A stretch of 64,000 nt of DNA from assembly GCF_014466955.1 (NCBI RefSeq), contig NZ_AP023396.1:3286001-3350000 (forward strand). The letters run 5' to 3'. A program made the translations under genes and the position numbers. The DNA is from Nocardia wallacei. Its GTDB lineage: Bacteria; Actinomycetota; Actinomycetes; Mycobacteriales; Mycobacteriaceae. The notes under the pieces were generated by a model. The model was not told the DNA's origin, did not search any database, and worked only from the letters and a program-made list of their open reading frames with translations. Below, piece after piece: positions 26,781 through 37,097 of the stretch (its first letter is position 1; every line of letters starts with the position of its first letter).

Positions 26781-28715
26781 CTACTCGACGTCGCCCATCA
26801 CCGCGCCCTCGCGGCGGGGGTCCGCGCCGCCGATCCAGCCGTCACCCTCGCGCCGCAGGGCGCTGAGGCCGCTGGTCTGGGCATCGACGGAGACCTGGTG
26901 ACCCATCTCGCGCAGCGTCCGCACGAGCGGGTCGTGGTCGCCGTTGTCGGTGGCGTCGATCGCCGGATGCTCGCCGCCGACGCCGGTGACGGGCGTATTG
27001 GCCGCGCCGAACGCGACACCCGATACCGCCTGCTGCGGGTCCAGGCGCCAATCCAGCATGCTCACCAGGGTTTTCACGACGAACTGGATGATCACCGAAC
27101 CGCCGGGCGAGCCGGTCACATACGACAGCTGCCCGCGCGAGCCGTCGGCGGCGCGGTCGAACACCAGTGTCGGGCTCATCGAACTGCGGGGGCGCTTGCC
27201 CGGCTGCAGCCGGTTGGCCAGTGGTGTGCCGTCGGCCGCGGTCGGGGTGACGTTGAAATCGGTGAGCTGGTTGTTGAGCACGAAACCGTCGACGAGATGG
27301 AACGAGCCGAAGGCCGACTCCACCGTCGTGGTCATCGCGGCGGCGTTGCCGTACTTGTCCACCACCGAGACGTGGCTGGTGCCGTGCTCGGGGGGCTGCG
27401 GGCCGGTGCCGAGCGGCACGGGGCCGAAGTCGCCGGGTTGCGCGGTACCCATGGCGCGGTCCGGATCGATCTGTGCCGCACGCTGTTTCAGGTAGTCCTT
27501 GTTCAGCAGTGTGCCGGACGAGTTGCCGGGCAGCGGAACGAAGTCCGAGTCGGCCACGTACTTGTCGCGGTCGGCGTAGGCCAGCCGCTCCGCCTCCGAG
27601 ATCAGGTGCACCGCTCGGGCTTGGGGCCTGCCGCCGTTGTTGTCGACATCGTCCGGCGGCAGCGCCGACAGATCGAAGTTCTCCAGGATGCCGAGGGTGG
27701 CGGCGACCGTGGTGCCGCCCGAGGACGGGTTGGGCATGCCGCAGATCTCGTGCTCGCGGTAGCCCGTGCACAGCGCCGTGCGCTTCTTGGCCTGGTAACC
27801 CGCCAGGTCCGCGAGAGTGATGTGGCCCGGGGTGCGCCCGCCGGAGGTGTTGGCGGTGGCGTCGACGATGTCCTGGGCGATGGCGCCGGTGTAGAACGCC
27901 GCCGGACCGTCGGAAGCGATGGCGCCCAGCGTTTTCGCCATCGCCGGATTGGTGAGGTCGGCGCCGGCGGGCTTCGGGCTGCCGTCCGGCTGGAGGAAGT
28001 AGGCCCTGGCGTTCTCGTCGCGCGCCAGATCGGGGGCCGACTCCGCGATCTGGCCCGCCAGCCGCGGACTGATCGCGAAACCCCGATCGGCCAGGTCGAT
28101 CGCCGGCGTGAACAGGTCGCGCCAGGGTTGCTTGCCGTGGTCGGCATGGGCCAGTTCGAGCAGCCGCAGCGCGCCCGGCACGCCGATGGACCGGCCGCTG
28201 GCCCGCGCATTCGGTTGCGGCGCGGTGCGATCGGCGTCGCTGACCCAGCGCAGATAGTTCTCGGTGGCGGCGGCGGGCGCGACCTCCCGGCCGTCGTAGG
28301 CGTCGACCGTGCGCGCTGCCGCGTCGTAGTACATCAGGAACGCGCCGCCGCCGATGCCGGACGCCTGCGGCTCCACCAGACCGAGCACCAGCTGGGCCGC
28401 GACCAGGGCGTCGGCCGCGGTGCCGCCGTCGGCCAGCACACGACAGGCGGCCTGTGTCGCAAGGGGATTGGCGGCCGATACGGCATAGGTGCCGGTGCGC
28501 ACGGGCGTCATATCACTGCGGTAACCCGACGCGATCTCCGGATTGGTCGCGATATCGGTGCCGGTGGCGGTGGGTCCGGCGGCGACACGGGTGCCGTTCG
28601 CGGTCTCGGCGCACGACGCCGCCGACGGCTCGGAACTCGACGAGCAGCCGGTGATCACCCCGGCGGCGAGCAGTGCGGCGGTGGCACCGGCCCAGATGTG
28701 TCGCGTGCGCCTCAT
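26781..28715 (-). CDS. ggt: Gamma-glutamyltransferase, lipoprotein
   Basis: A 644-residue Ntn-hydrolase that cleaves gamma-glutamyl bonds (glutathione or polyglutamate). The N-terminal lipobox GVITGC directs export and lipid anchoring at Cys24. The self-cleavage/nucleophile Thr446 is in EHGTSHVSVVD, splitting it into a large and a small subunit. Other family blocks are GGGAFLMYYD and GNAAAMTTTVESAFGS, followed by TGSPGGSVII. In actinobacteria that use mycothiol, its substrate could be extracellular glutathione. Confidence 0.95.
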   Translation of the reverse strand: MRRTRHIWAGATAALLAAGVITGCSSSSEPSAASCAETANGTRVAAGPTATGTDIATNPEIASGYRSDMTPVRTGTYAVSAANPLATQAACRVLADGGTAADALVAAQLVLGLVEPQASGIGGGAFLMYYDAAARTVDAYDGREVAPAAATENYLRWVSDADRTAPQPNARASGRSIGVPGALRLLELAHADHGKQPWRDLFTPAIDLADRGFAISPRLAGQIAESAPDLARDENARAYFLQPDGSPKPAGADLTNPAMAKTLGAIASDGPAAFYTGAIAQDIVDATANTSGGRTPGHITLADLAGYQAKKRTALCTGYREHEICGMPNPSSGGTTVAATLGILENFDLSALPPDDVDNNGGRPQARAVHLISEAERLAYADRDKYVADSDFVPLPGNSSGTLLNKDYLKQRAAQIDPDRAMGTAQPGDFGPVPLGTGPQPPEHGTSHVSVVDKYGNAAAMTTTVESAFGSFHLVDGFVLNNQLTDFNVTPTAADGTPLANRLQPGKRPRSSMSPTLVFDRAADGSRGQLSYVTGSPGGSVIIQFVVKTLVSMLDWRLDPQQAVSGVAFGAANTPVTGVGGEHPAIDATDNGDHDPLVRTLREMGHQVSVDAQTSGLSALRREGDGWIGGADPRREGAVMGDVE

Positions 28716-28839
28716 GATCGGACTCTATCGCCCGCGTCCGACACGGGCAGTGCTTTCGCCGGGGCAGCGGCGCGGGACTCGGCTACCGACCAGGTAACGT
28801 CGGACGCTCACCGACCGAGCGCGGAGGGCCCACCGGCAG

Positions 28840-30315
28840 ATGACGGAAGTGCGGAGCGAGACGTACCTCGACGTCGAGGACAGCGGCTACCACAAGAGTC
28901 TGAAACCACGCCAGCTGCAGATGATCGCCATCGGCGGCGCGATCGGCACCGGACTGTTCCTCGGCGCGGGCGGCCGCCTGGCGAGCGCCGGTCCCGGACT
29001 GTTCCTGGTCTACGGGGTGTGCGGCGTCTTCGTGTTCTTCATCCTGCGGGCGCTGGGTGAACTGGTCCTGCACCGGCCGTCGTCGGGGTCGTTCGTCTCC
29101 TACGCCCGGGAGTTCTACGGCGAGAAGGCCGCTTTCGCCGCCGGATGGATGTACTTCCTGAACTGGTCGATGACCGGCATCGTCGACACCACCGCGATCG
29201 CCACCTACCTGCACTACTGGGGTCCGTTCCAGCCGATCGCCCAGTGGCTGCTGGCGCTGGTCGCGCTGTGCCTGGTGCTCGGCGTGAACCTGGTCTCGGT
29301 GAAGTGGTTCGGCGAACTGGAGTTCTGGGCGGCGCTGGTGAAGGTCGTCGCGCTGGTGGCCTTTCTCGGGATCGGCACCTTCTTCCTGGCGGGCCGGTTC
29401 ACCGTCGACGGCAACGAGACCGGCCTGGGTATGGTGTCGCACGCCGGGGGCTGGTTCCCGACCGGGCTGGTGCCGTTGGTCACCGTGACCTCCGGCGTCG
29501 TGTTCGCGTACGCGGCAGTGGAGATGGTCGGGACCGCGGCGGGGGAGACGGAGAACCCGCAGAAGATCATGCCGCGGGCGATCAACTCGGTGATCCTGCG
29601 CATCGTGGTGTTCTACATCGGCTCGCTGGTGCTGCTGGCACTGCTGCTGCCGTACACGGCCTACTCCGCGTCGGAGAGCCCGTTCGTCACCTTCTTCGGG
29701 AAACTCGGTGTGGGGAACGCGGGTTCGGTGATGAACTTCGTGGTGCTCACCGCCGCGTTCTCGAGCCTGAACGCGGGGCTGTACTCCACCGGCCGCATCC
29801 TGCGGTCGATGTCGATGAACGGCAGCGCGCCGAAGTTCACCGGCCGCATGAACAAGCGCGGCGTGCCCTACGGCGGCATCCTGCTGACCAGTGTGATCGC
29901 CCTGTTCGGGATCTGGCTCAACTACATCGTGCCCTCGCGTGCGTTCGAGATCGTGCTCAACGTGGCCTCGATGGGCATTCTCTCGTCCTGGGCCACGATC
30001 GTGCTGTGCCAGCTGGCGCTGTGGCGGCGGTGGCGGCACGGGGACGCCGAGCGTCCGGCGTTCCGGATGTTCGGCGCGCCCTACACCGGTCTGGCGACAC
30101 TGGTGTTCCTGGCGGCCGTGCTGGTGCTGATGGGCTTCGACTACCCGGTGGGGACATGGACGGTCGCGAGCCTGGTGGTACTGGTGCCCGCGCTGATCCT
30201 GGGCTGGTTCGCCGCGCGTAAACGGGTGCTGGCCATCGCGACGGAGCGCCGCGGCTACACCGGTGAGTTCCCGGTGGTAGCCAATATCCCACTGGACGAC
30301 GACCGGGAAACGTAG
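28840..30315 (+). CDS. ansP: Amino-acid permease of the AnsP type
   Basis: A 491-residue APC-superfamily transporter with twelve predicted helices. The start of helix 1, [24 protein letters not shown], carries the substrate-binding GAIGTG and is near-identical in style to mycobacterial AnsP (asparagine/aspartate importer). The consensus amphipathic motif [19 protein letters not shown] is also present. No start ambiguity is evident. The gene is single, with a minus-strand ABC ATPase after it. The specificity for asparagine is inferred from family similarity. Confidence 0.87.
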   Translation: MTEVRSETYLDVEDSGYHKSLKPRQLQMIAIGGAIGTGLFLGAGGRLASAGPGLFLVYGVCGVFVFFILRALGELVLHRPSSGSFVSYAREFYGEKAAFAAGWMYFLNWSMTGIVDTTAIATYLHYWGPFQPIAQWLLALVALCLVLGVNLVSVKWFGELEFWAALVKVVALVAFLGIGTFFLAGRFTVDGNETGLGMVSHAGGWFPTGLVPLVTVTSGVVFAYAAVEMVGTAAGETENPQKIMPRAINSVILRIVVFYIGSLVLLALLLPYTAYSASESPFVTFFGKLGVGNAGSVMNFVVLTAAFSSLNAGLYSTGRILRSMSMNGSAPKFTGRMNKRGVPYGGILLTSVIALFGIWLNYIVPSRAFEIVLNVASMGILSSWATIVLCQLALWRRWRHGDAERPAFRMFGAPYTGLATLVFLAAVLVLMGFDYPVGTWTVASLVVLVPALILGWFAARKRVLAIATERRGYTGEFPVVANIPLDDDRET

Positions 30316-30340
30316 CGGCGCAAGGTCTTACGGTCGCGGA

Positions 30341-31144
30341 TCAACCCGCGGAGACGCTGTGGTCGGTGCGGACCTGCCAGCGGCCCGCGCTGCGAGTCAG
30401 CCGGACCGGATGGTCGAAACAGGTACCGATGTTCTCGCCTGTGAGTACCTCGTCCACGGAACCCATTGCGACACAACGCCCCTCGCGCAGCAGCAGGACG
30501 TGCGTGGTGCCGGGCGGCAACTCCTCGAGATGGTGGGTCACCAGCACGGACGACAGCTCCGGATGGGTGGTCTGCAAGCGGTCGAGGCGGTCGATGAGCT
30601 GCTCTCGGCCCGCCATGTCCAGGCCGGTGGTGGGTTCGTCCAGCAGCAGCAGGCGCGGATTCGGCATGAGGGCGCGCGCGATCAGCGCCCGGCCGCGCTC
30701 ACCCTGGGACATGGTCGGCCAGCGGGCGTCGCGGCGGTGCGCCAGGCCCAGCAGGTCGATCAGGCGGTCCGCCTCGGCGATCTCGGCGGCCGTGGGATTC
30801 CAGCGCTGCTTCAGGTCGGCGGTGTTGGTGAGGCCGGTGAGCACCACCTCGTGCGCGGTGAGCGGATACGGTGGCGCGTGGCGGGGGTCGACATGACCGA
30901 TCGCGGTGCGCAACTCACGCATGTCCACCCGGCCGAGCCGGTGACCGAGCACCTCGACGGCGCCGTGCGTGGGATGTTCGAAGGCGCCCAGCATCTTCAG
31001 CAGCGTGGTCTTGCCCGCGCCGTTGGGGCCCAGCAGCGCCCAGTGCTCGCCCGGGCGCACCGTCAGCGAGACCTCGGCGAGGATCGGGTTGCCGTTGCGC
31101 ACGAAATCCACCGCGGTGACCTGGATGATAGGGGTGTCGGCCAT
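30341..31144 (-). CDS. ABC transporter ATP-binding protein (orphan)
   Basis: A 267-residue ATPase with Walker A GPNGAGKTT, Q-loop region GHVDPRHAPP, signature MSQGERGRALIARAL, Walker B LLLLDEP and the switch His in LVTHHLEEL. The signature begins MSQGE rather than LSGGQ, a feature of ModF/soluble ABC-ATPase-like groups. No permease or binding protein is adjacent, so it either works with an unlinked membrane partner or has a non-transport role. Confidence 0.9.
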   Translation of the reverse strand: MADTPIIQVTAVDFVRNGNPILAEVSLTVRPGEHWALLGPNGAGKTTLLKMLGAFEHPTHGAVEVLGHRLGRVDMRELRTAIGHVDPRHAPPYPLTAHEVVLTGLTNTADLKQRWNPTAAEIAEADRLIDLLGLAHRRDARWPTMSQGERGRALIARALMPNPRLLLLDEPTTGLDMAGREQLIDRLDRLQTTHPELSSVLVTHHLEELPPGTTHVLLLREGRCVAMGSVDEVLTGENIGTCFDHPVRLTRSAGRWQVRTDHSVSAG

Positions 31145-31220
31145 GCGCCCACGGTAACAAACTCCTCAGACAAGCTGATGGGTGGCCTGTGTCATGGGAC
31201 GAATTGTGTAGGCTGGCCCG

Positions 31221-31904
31221 GTGACCATCGAGGCCGTGCTGTTCGATTTCTCCGGGACGCTGTTCCGGCTGGAGGGCAACGAGAGCTGGGTCGAGGACCT
31301 CATCACCGCCGACGGCCGCCCGCTCGACGCCGCCGAATCGGCCGAGGTGCTGCGGCGCATGACAGCGCCCGAACAGCTGGTGCGGTTCGACGAGCGCGGG
31401 CAGTACGCCTGGGAGCATCGCGACCTGTCCGCCGATCTGCATCGCGAGGCCTACATGGCCGTGCTGCGCCAGTCCGGGATCGAACAGGGCCGGGCGGACC
31501 GGCTGTACGCCCGCATGGTGGACCCGCTGGAGTGGACGCCGTACCCGGATACCGACGCGGTGCTGAAATCGCTGGACGCGCAAGGCATTCCGGTGGCGGT
31601 GGTCAGCAATATCGCCTTCGACGTGCGCCCGTCGTTCGCCGCGCACGGCTGGGACCGCGAGGTGGCGCTGTACGCGCTGTCGTACGAGGTCGGCGCGATG
31701 AAGCCCGATGCGCGAATCTTCGAATGGACGCTCGAGCGCCTGGGCGTCGCGCCGGAGGCGGCGCTCATGGTCGGTGACAGCCGCGAGAACGACGGCGGCG
31801 CAACGGCTCTGGGCTGCCGGTTCGCCTGGGTGGACCCGCTGCCGACCGCCGAGCGGCCCGACGGATTGCGCTCGGCGCTGCGCGAGCACGCAGTGACCGT
31901 CTAG
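31221..31904 (+). CDS. HAD-superfamily hydrolase
   Basis: A 227-residue haloacid dehalogenase-like hydrolase. Motif I is FDFSGTLF: the nucleophilic Asp is present but the second acidic position is Ser. Motif II VAVVSNI, motif III Lys in GAMKPDARIFE and motif IV MVGDSRENDGG are normal. The DxSGT form resembles the dehalogenase-like subgroup more than classical phosphatases (DxDGT). The substrate is unknown. It is divergent from the ABC ATPase and starts with GTG. Confidence 0.87.
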   Translation: MTIEAVLFDFSGTLFRLEGNESWVEDLITADGRPLDAAESAEVLRRMTAPEQLVRFDERGQYAWEHRDLSADLHREAYMAVLRQSGIEQGRADRLYARMVDPLEWTPYPDTDAVLKSLDAQGIPVAVVSNIAFDVRPSFAAHGWDREVALYALSYEVGAMKPDARIFEWTLERLGVAPEAALMVGDSRENDGGATALGCRFAWVDPLPTAERPDGLRSALREHAVTV

Positions 31905-31922
31905 CGCGCCGCGGCACGGTCG

Positions 31923-33590
31923 TCACGCCGTCGCACGGACCAGCGCGCGCCCGGCGGCCCGCCCCGAGAAGATGCAGCCGCCCAGGAACGTGCCCTCCAG
32001 CGCGTTGTAACCATGCACCCCGCCGCCGCCGAAACCCGCTACCTCGCCCGCGGCGTACAGGCCCGGGAACGGTGTGCCGTCGGCCCGGATCACCTGCGAG
32101 TCGAGGTTGGTCTGCAAGCCGCCCAAGGTCTTACGGGTCAGGACGTTGAGCCGGACGGCGATCAGCGGGCCGTGCGCCGGGTCCAGGATGCGGTGCGGTG
32201 TGGCCACCCGGCCGAGCCGGTCACCCCGGGACCGGCGGGCGTTGGCCACGGCCATCAGCTGCGCGTCCTTGCCGTACTTGTTGACCAGTTCCCGGTCGCG
32301 GGCGACGATCTGGCGCTCGAGGTGGGCGGGGTCCAGCTGGGGTCCGCGGGCGATCTTGTTCATCCCGGTGACGAGTTCGGGCAGCGTGTCGGCGACGACG
32401 AAGTCGACACCGTGCCGCTTGAACGCCTCCACCGGACCGGGCGCGCCCTTGGCGATCCGGCTGCGCAGCGTCAGCCGGAGATTCTTGCCGGTGATATCCG
32501 GATTCTGCTCGGAGCCCGACAGCGCGAACTCCTTCTCGATGATCGACTGGGTGAGCACGAACCAGGAGTAGTCGTAGCCGGTGCCGAGAATCGCGCGCAT
32601 CGTGGCGTTGGTGTCGAATCCGGGGAAACACGGTGCGGGCAGACGGTTTCCGTTCGCGTCGAACCACAGCGAGGACGGGCCGGGAATGATGCGGATGGCG
32701 TGGTCGGGCCAGACCGGGTCCCAATTGTGGATGCCCTCGGTGTAATGCCACATGCGATCCCGGTTGACGATGCGCCCGCCGGCCGCCTCGGTGATGCCGA
32801 GCATGCGCCCGTCCACGTGCGCGGGCACGCCCGAGATCATGGTCTGCGGGCACGGGCCCAGCCGCTCGGTGGGCCAGTTCTTGCGGATCAGCTCGTGATT
32901 GTGGCCGATGCCGCCGGAGGCGACGACCACCGGAGCGCGAAACTCGAACTCGCTCACCGTATTCCGTGACGAGGCCCGGCCGCGCTCCAGCTCGGTCGGC
33001 TCCAGTACGCCGCCGCGCACGCCCACCACCGCGCCGTCCTCGACGATCAGTTCGTCGACCCGGTGGCGGAAGGCGAATTCGACCAGGCCGCCGCGCTCGG
33101 CCGCCAGCACCGGCTCCAGGAACACCCGCACCACCTCGGGGCCGGTGCCCCAGGTCAGGTGGAAGCGCGGTACCGAGTTGCCGTGCCCGTCGGCGGCCGC
33201 GCCACCGCGTTCGGCCCAGCCGACCAGCGGCGTCACCCGCAACCCGAGGTCGTGCAGATACTGCCGCTTCTCGGTGGCGGCGAACTCGACGTAGGCGCGG
33301 GCCCACTGCCGCGCCCAGTGGTCCTCGTCGTCGCGGTCGAAACCGGCGGAGCCCTGCCAGTCCTGCCAGGCCAGTTCGAAGGAGTCCCGCACGCCCATCC
33401 GCCGCTGCTCCGGGGTGTCGACCAGGAACAGCCCGCCCAGCGACCAGAACGCCTGGCCGCCGAGGTTGTTGCGATTCTCCTGATCCAGCACGAGGACCCG
33501 CCGTCCGGCCCGGGTCAGCTCGTAGGTGGCTACGAGACCGGCCAGCCCGGCTCCGACGACGATGACGTCCGGCTGGTGCGACGGTGCCAC
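31923..33590 (-). CDS. FAD-binding dehydrogenase (KstD-like flavoprotein)
   Basis: A 555-residue flavoprotein of the FAD-dependent oxidoreductase 2 family. The Rossmann motif VIVVGAGLAGLVATYELTRAG is at residues 9-29; the C-terminal substrate/FAD segment is PGLYAAGEVAGFGGGGVHGYNALEG. It resembles the mycobacterial predicted FAD-binding dehydrogenase Rv0785 and more distantly 3-ketosteroid dehydrogenase. I chose GTG 33590 because AGGAG sits seven bases upstream; the longer open frame overlaps the divergent neighbour. It lies 112 bases from the divergent glycosylase gene. Confidence 0.88.
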   Translation of the reverse strand: MAPSHQPDVIVVGAGLAGLVATYELTRAGRRVLVLDQENRNNLGGQAFWSLGGLFLVDTPEQRRMGVRDSFELAWQDWQGSAGFDRDDEDHWARQWARAYVEFAATEKRQYLHDLGLRVTPLVGWAERGGAAADGHGNSVPRFHLTWGTGPEVVRVFLEPVLAAERGGLVEFAFRHRVDELIVEDGAVVGVRGGVLEPTELERGRASSRNTVSEFEFRAPVVVASGGIGHNHELIRKNWPTERLGPCPQTMISGVPAHVDGRMLGITEAAGGRIVNRDRMWHYTEGIHNWDPVWPDHAIRIIPGPSSLWFDANGNRLPAPCFPGFDTNATMRAILGTGYDYSWFVLTQSIIEKEFALSGSEQNPDITGKNLRLTLRSRIAKGAPGPVEAFKRHGVDFVVADTLPELVTGMNKIARGPQLDPAHLERQIVARDRELVNKYGKDAQLMAVANARRSRGDRLGRVATPHRILDPAHGPLIAVRLNVLTRKTLGGLQTNLDSQVIRADGTPFPGLYAAGEVAGFGGGGVHGYNALEGTFLGGCIFSGRAAGRALVRATA

Positions 33591-33702
33591 GGGTACTCCT
33601 CGCGCTCGACTGCAACGGATACACGAGTGTATCGGCTGGGGTGGCGCGGCGCACGCATTCGAATCTGTCGGTGGCTCGTGGGATGGTGCGGTGGTGCGAA
33701 CC

Positions 33703-34914
33703 ATGACCGCCGCCGCCGCTCGCCGCACCGCGCTGGCCGCCCAGGGCTTGGCCGGTGCGCGCCCGTCCGGCCCGCCCACCCGCCGGACGATCCAGCGCGT
33801 TCTGGAGAAAACCCAGCTGCTGCAATTGGATTCGGTGTCGGCGGTGGTGCGGGCGCACTACGCCCCGGTGTTCGCCCGGATCGGCGGTTACGACCGCGCC
33901 CTGCTGGACGAGCTGGCCTGGAGCCACAACGCGCGGCGGCCGCGGCGGCTGGTGGAGTACTGGGCGCACGAGGCGGCGCTGCTGCCCGTCGAGGATTGGC
34001 CGCTGCTGCGCTGGCGCATGGCCCGCTTCCGCAACGGGCGCTGGGGCGGGGCCGCGCGGGTACTGGAGCGCAATCCGCGGCTGCCGAAGGACGTGCTCGA
34101 GGCGGTGGGCGAGCTGGGCCCGGCGACGGCGGGCGAGGTGGAGAAGCATCTCGAGCTGGAACGGCCGCGCGCCAAGGATCATTGGGGCTGGAATTACAGC
34201 GACACCAAGGTGGTGTGCGAGCTGCTGTTCGCCACCGGCGAGCTGTCGGTGGACAAGCGCGTCGGATTCCAGCGCTACTACGACCTGACCGAGCGCGTGC
34301 TGCCGCCGGAGGTCCGGGCCCGCGAGGTGGAAGAGGCCGAGGCGGTACGCGAACTGGTCCGCCGCGCCTCGACCGCGCTGGGTATCGCCACCGAAGCGGA
34401 CCTGCGCGACTACTACCGGCTGCAGCGCAGCCAGACCGAGCCCGCCATCGCCGATCTCGTCGAGTCCGGCGAGCTCGAACCGGTACAGGTCCGTGGCTGG
34501 GATCGGCTCGCCTACCTCCGGGCGGGTGCGCGCACCCCGCGCCGAGTAGCGGGCGGCGCGCTGCTGTGCCCGTTCGACCCGCTTATTTTCTTCCGGCCGC
34601 GCACCGAGCGGATCTTCGACTTCCATTACCGCATCGAGATCTACACCCCCGAGGCCAAGCGGGTGCACGGCTATTACGTCTTCCCGTACCTGCTCGACGG
34701 CGACCTGGTCGCCCGCGTGGACCTGCGCGCCGACCGCGCTACCGGCCGCCTGCTGGTCCCCGGCGCCTTCGCCGAGCCGGGCCGGGACTCGCCCTACGTC
34801 GTCGCGGGTCTGGCGCGGTCGCTGCGGGAGCTGGCCGACTGGCTGGAACTGGACACCATCGAGGTCGGCGAGCGGGGTGATCTCGCGGCCCGGCTGAGCG
34901 CGGTGGCTCGGTAG
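33703..34914 (+). CDS. Winged-helix DNA glycosylase, YcaQ/AlkX type
   Basis: A 403-residue HTH_42 protein like E. coli YcaQ and actinobacterial AlkX, glycosylases that unhook interstrand crosslinks and alkylated bases. The catalytic block QLDSVSAVVRAHYAPVFARIG is present near residue 40, followed by YWAHEAALLP, ending with CPFDPLIFFRPRTERIFDFHYRIEIYTP. The ATG at 33703 could be replaced by GTG 33691. Placing it next to a polyketide cluster is not meaningful, since 13 kb separates them; no linked toxin gene was seen. Confidence 0.87.
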   Translation: MTAAAARRTALAAQGLAGARPSGPPTRRTIQRVLEKTQLLQLDSVSAVVRAHYAPVFARIGGYDRALLDELAWSHNARRPRRLVEYWAHEAALLPVEDWPLLRWRMARFRNGRWGGAARVLERNPRLPKDVLEAVGELGPATAGEVEKHLELERPRAKDHWGWNYSDTKVVCELLFATGELSVDKRVGFQRYYDLTERVLPPEVRAREVEEAEAVRELVRRASTALGIATEADLRDYYRLQRSQTEPAIADLVESGELEPVQVRGWDRLAYLRAGARTPRRVAGGALLCPFDPLIFFRPRTERIFDFHYRIEIYTPEAKRVHGYYVFPYLLDGDLVARVDLRADRATGRLLVPGAFAEPGRDSPYVVAGLARSLRELADWLELDTIEVGERGDLAARLSAVAR

Positions 34915-35034
34915 CCGGGGGAGTCGTACCCGGACAAGGGAATTCGAGGGGGGAACGCGATGTATCAGCGAGACGAGGCGAACCGGTCCGGCCGATCGCG
35001 GGCAGCCGCGCGGGCCCGGTGCTACCTTCGGACG

Positions 35035-36969
35035 ATGTCGTCGAACCGCCTGCGGCGCAGTCGAATCGTCCGGATGTGTGCGCTGGCGGCCACGGCCGTG
35101 CTGATCGCCGGCGGCTGCGGGGGGCCGGAACCGGAGCACACCGCCGGGCCTCGGGTGGCCGCGCCCTGGCCACCGGCGGACGGTCGCGGCGCGTGCGAGG
35201 TCGACAAGCAGCCGGACGTGCCCGCCACCATGCGTGACGGCGTGGTGCTGAAGTCCGATGTGTACCGGCCCCGCACCACCGACCCGGCGCCGGTGATCCT
35301 GATGCGCACCCAGTACGGCAAGGACGCGGCGCAGATCCAGCCCTACCGGTACCGGCCGCCGGACTGGTTCGCCTCGCACTGCTATCTCGTTGTGGTGCAG
35401 GACATTCGCGGGCAGGGCAAGTCCGGCGGTACGTTCACCGAGTTCGGTAACGACCTGGACGACGGGTACGACGCGGTGGAATGGGCGGCCGCCCTGCCCG
35501 GGTCGAACGGCAAGGTGGGCATGTACGGGTCGTCGTATGTGGGTGCCACGCAATGGCTCGCGGCCGTGCGCACGCCCCCGCACCTGGCCACCATCGTGCC
35601 GGCCAACACCTCCTCGGACTACTACGACGGCTGGACCTACGACGGCGGCGCGTTCCGGCTGGCGTTCGTCGAACCGTGGGCGATGGAGACGATCGCCCGC
35701 ACCGCGGCGGAGAACCGCGGCGACACCGCCACCGCGAAACAACTGCTCACCGAGGGCGCCGATTACACGCGCTGGCTGGGTTTCCGCCCCTATCAGCAGT
35801 TTCCGCCGCTGCGCCCGGACGATCCGGCGGTCGCGCCCTGGTTCTACGACTGGATCCGGCACTCGGCCCGCGACGACTACTGGAAGCAGTGGAGCATCCG
35901 AGATCGGTATCCGAATGTCCGGGTGCCGGTGCTCGATGTCGAGGGCTGGTACGACGCGTTCCTCACCGGCGGCATCGAGAACTTCACGGGCATGGTGGAG
36001 CGCGGCGGGACCGAGGACGCGCGGCGTAACCAGCGGCTGGTCATCGGGCCGTGGGACCACGTCGGGTGGGGCCGCCCGGGCAGCGGCGTCGGGGCCCCGA
36101 AGATGGCCGCGGGCCCGGCCGGGGACAGCCCGATCAACGAGCTGATGCTGGCATGGTTCGACCGGTTCCTGAAGGGCGCCGACACCAAGGTGTCCGGGCA
36201 ACCGGCCGTCGACTATTTCGTGATGGGCGCCAACCGATGGAAGACAGCGTCCGCGTGGCCGCTGCCCGACACCCGGTGGACCACCTATTACCTGTCCGGT
36301 CCGGGCGGTCCGGGTCTCGGCGGCCGCCAGGGCGCCTTGGTCCGGTCCGCGCCCAAGGATCCGCAGCAGCCGGACCGGTACTACTACGACCCGCTGAATC
36401 CGGTGCCCAGCGCGGGCGGCCATTCCTGCTGCGGCGCCGCGACCGGCCCGCAGGGCCCCTTCGACCAGGGTGCCGTGGAACAGCGCTCCGACGTGCTGAC
36501 CTTCACCACCGACCCGATGCCGTCGGACACCGAGATCACCGGGCCGACGGAGGTGAGCCTGTGGGCCGCCTCGACCGCGCCCGACACCGATTTCACCGCG
36601 AAGCTGGTGGCCGTCGCGCCGGACGGGTCCACCGTCAATCTCAACAACGGCATCATCCGCGCGGCGTTCCGCGACTCGCTCGAGCACCCGACGCCGATCG
36701 TGCCGGGGCAGCCGTACCGCTACACGATCAAGATCTGGCCTACCAGCTACCAGGTACCGGCCGGATCCCGCGTGCGCCTGGAGATCTCCAGCAGCGATTT
36801 CCCGCAGTACGCGCCGAACCCGAACACCGGCGAGCCGTTCGGGCAGAGCGCGGCCGTGCAGGGTGCGACGCAGACGATCTTCCACGACGCCGAACATCCG
36901 TCGTCGGTGGTACTTCCGATCATTCCGGTAGGGGACAGTGGCAGTACGAAATTTCCGCTGACGCGGTAA
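35035..36969 (+). CDS. CocE/NonD-family X-Pro dipeptidyl-peptidase-like hydrolase, lipoprotein
   Basis: A 644-residue alpha/beta hydrolase. The N-terminus is a lipoprotein signal (LIAGGC), so it acts outside the membrane. The catalytic elbow GSSYVG has nucleophile Ser167; the acid and His regions are VEGWYDAFLTGG and GPWDHVGW. A C-terminal jelly-roll domain typical of X-Pro peptidases and cocaine esterase follows (about 420-644). I favour ATG 35035: the -10-like TACCTT ends six bases earlier, which fits a leaderless mRNA, and it gives a compact signal peptide; ATG 34960 adds 25 residues. Confidence 0.88.
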   Translation: MSSNRLRRSRIVRMCALAATAVLIAGGCGGPEPEHTAGPRVAAPWPPADGRGACEVDKQPDVPATMRDGVVLKSDVYRPRTTDPAPVILMRTQYGKDAAQIQPYRYRPPDWFASHCYLVVVQDIRGQGKSGGTFTEFGNDLDDGYDAVEWAAALPGSNGKVGMYGSSYVGATQWLAAVRTPPHLATIVPANTSSDYYDGWTYDGGAFRLAFVEPWAMETIARTAAENRGDTATAKQLLTEGADYTRWLGFRPYQQFPPLRPDDPAVAPWFYDWIRHSARDDYWKQWSIRDRYPNVRVPVLDVEGWYDAFLTGGIENFTGMVERGGTEDARRNQRLVIGPWDHVGWGRPGSGVGAPKMAAGPAGDSPINELMLAWFDRFLKGADTKVSGQPAVDYFVMGANRWKTASAWPLPDTRWTTYYLSGPGGPGLGGRQGALVRSAPKDPQQPDRYYYDPLNPVPSAGGHSCCGAATGPQGPFDQGAVEQRSDVLTFTTDPMPSDTEITGPTEVSLWAASTAPDTDFTAKLVAVAPDGSTVNLNNGIIRAAFRDSLEHPTPIVPGQPYRYTIKIWPTSYQVPAGSRVRLEISSSDFPQYAPNPNTGEPFGQSAAVQGATQTIFHDAEHPSSVVLPIIPVGDSGSTKFPLTR

Positions 36970-37097
36970 CGGCCTGTGCGGCAGGGCAATCCGGCATCGG
37001 GGTGGCCCGGAATCGGCGACTGTGCCGCCTCGACGCGCCACGCCGAACGCGGCGCAGTGGCTTGCCGACCGATGACGGCGGGCATAGCGTGGCAGGC

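Noticed and set aside
32221..37041. 1,606-codon reverse-strand frame across 32.2-37.0 kb
   Set aside because: It runs through four recognisable genes on both strands and has low-complexity composition; a product of high GC3, not a gene.
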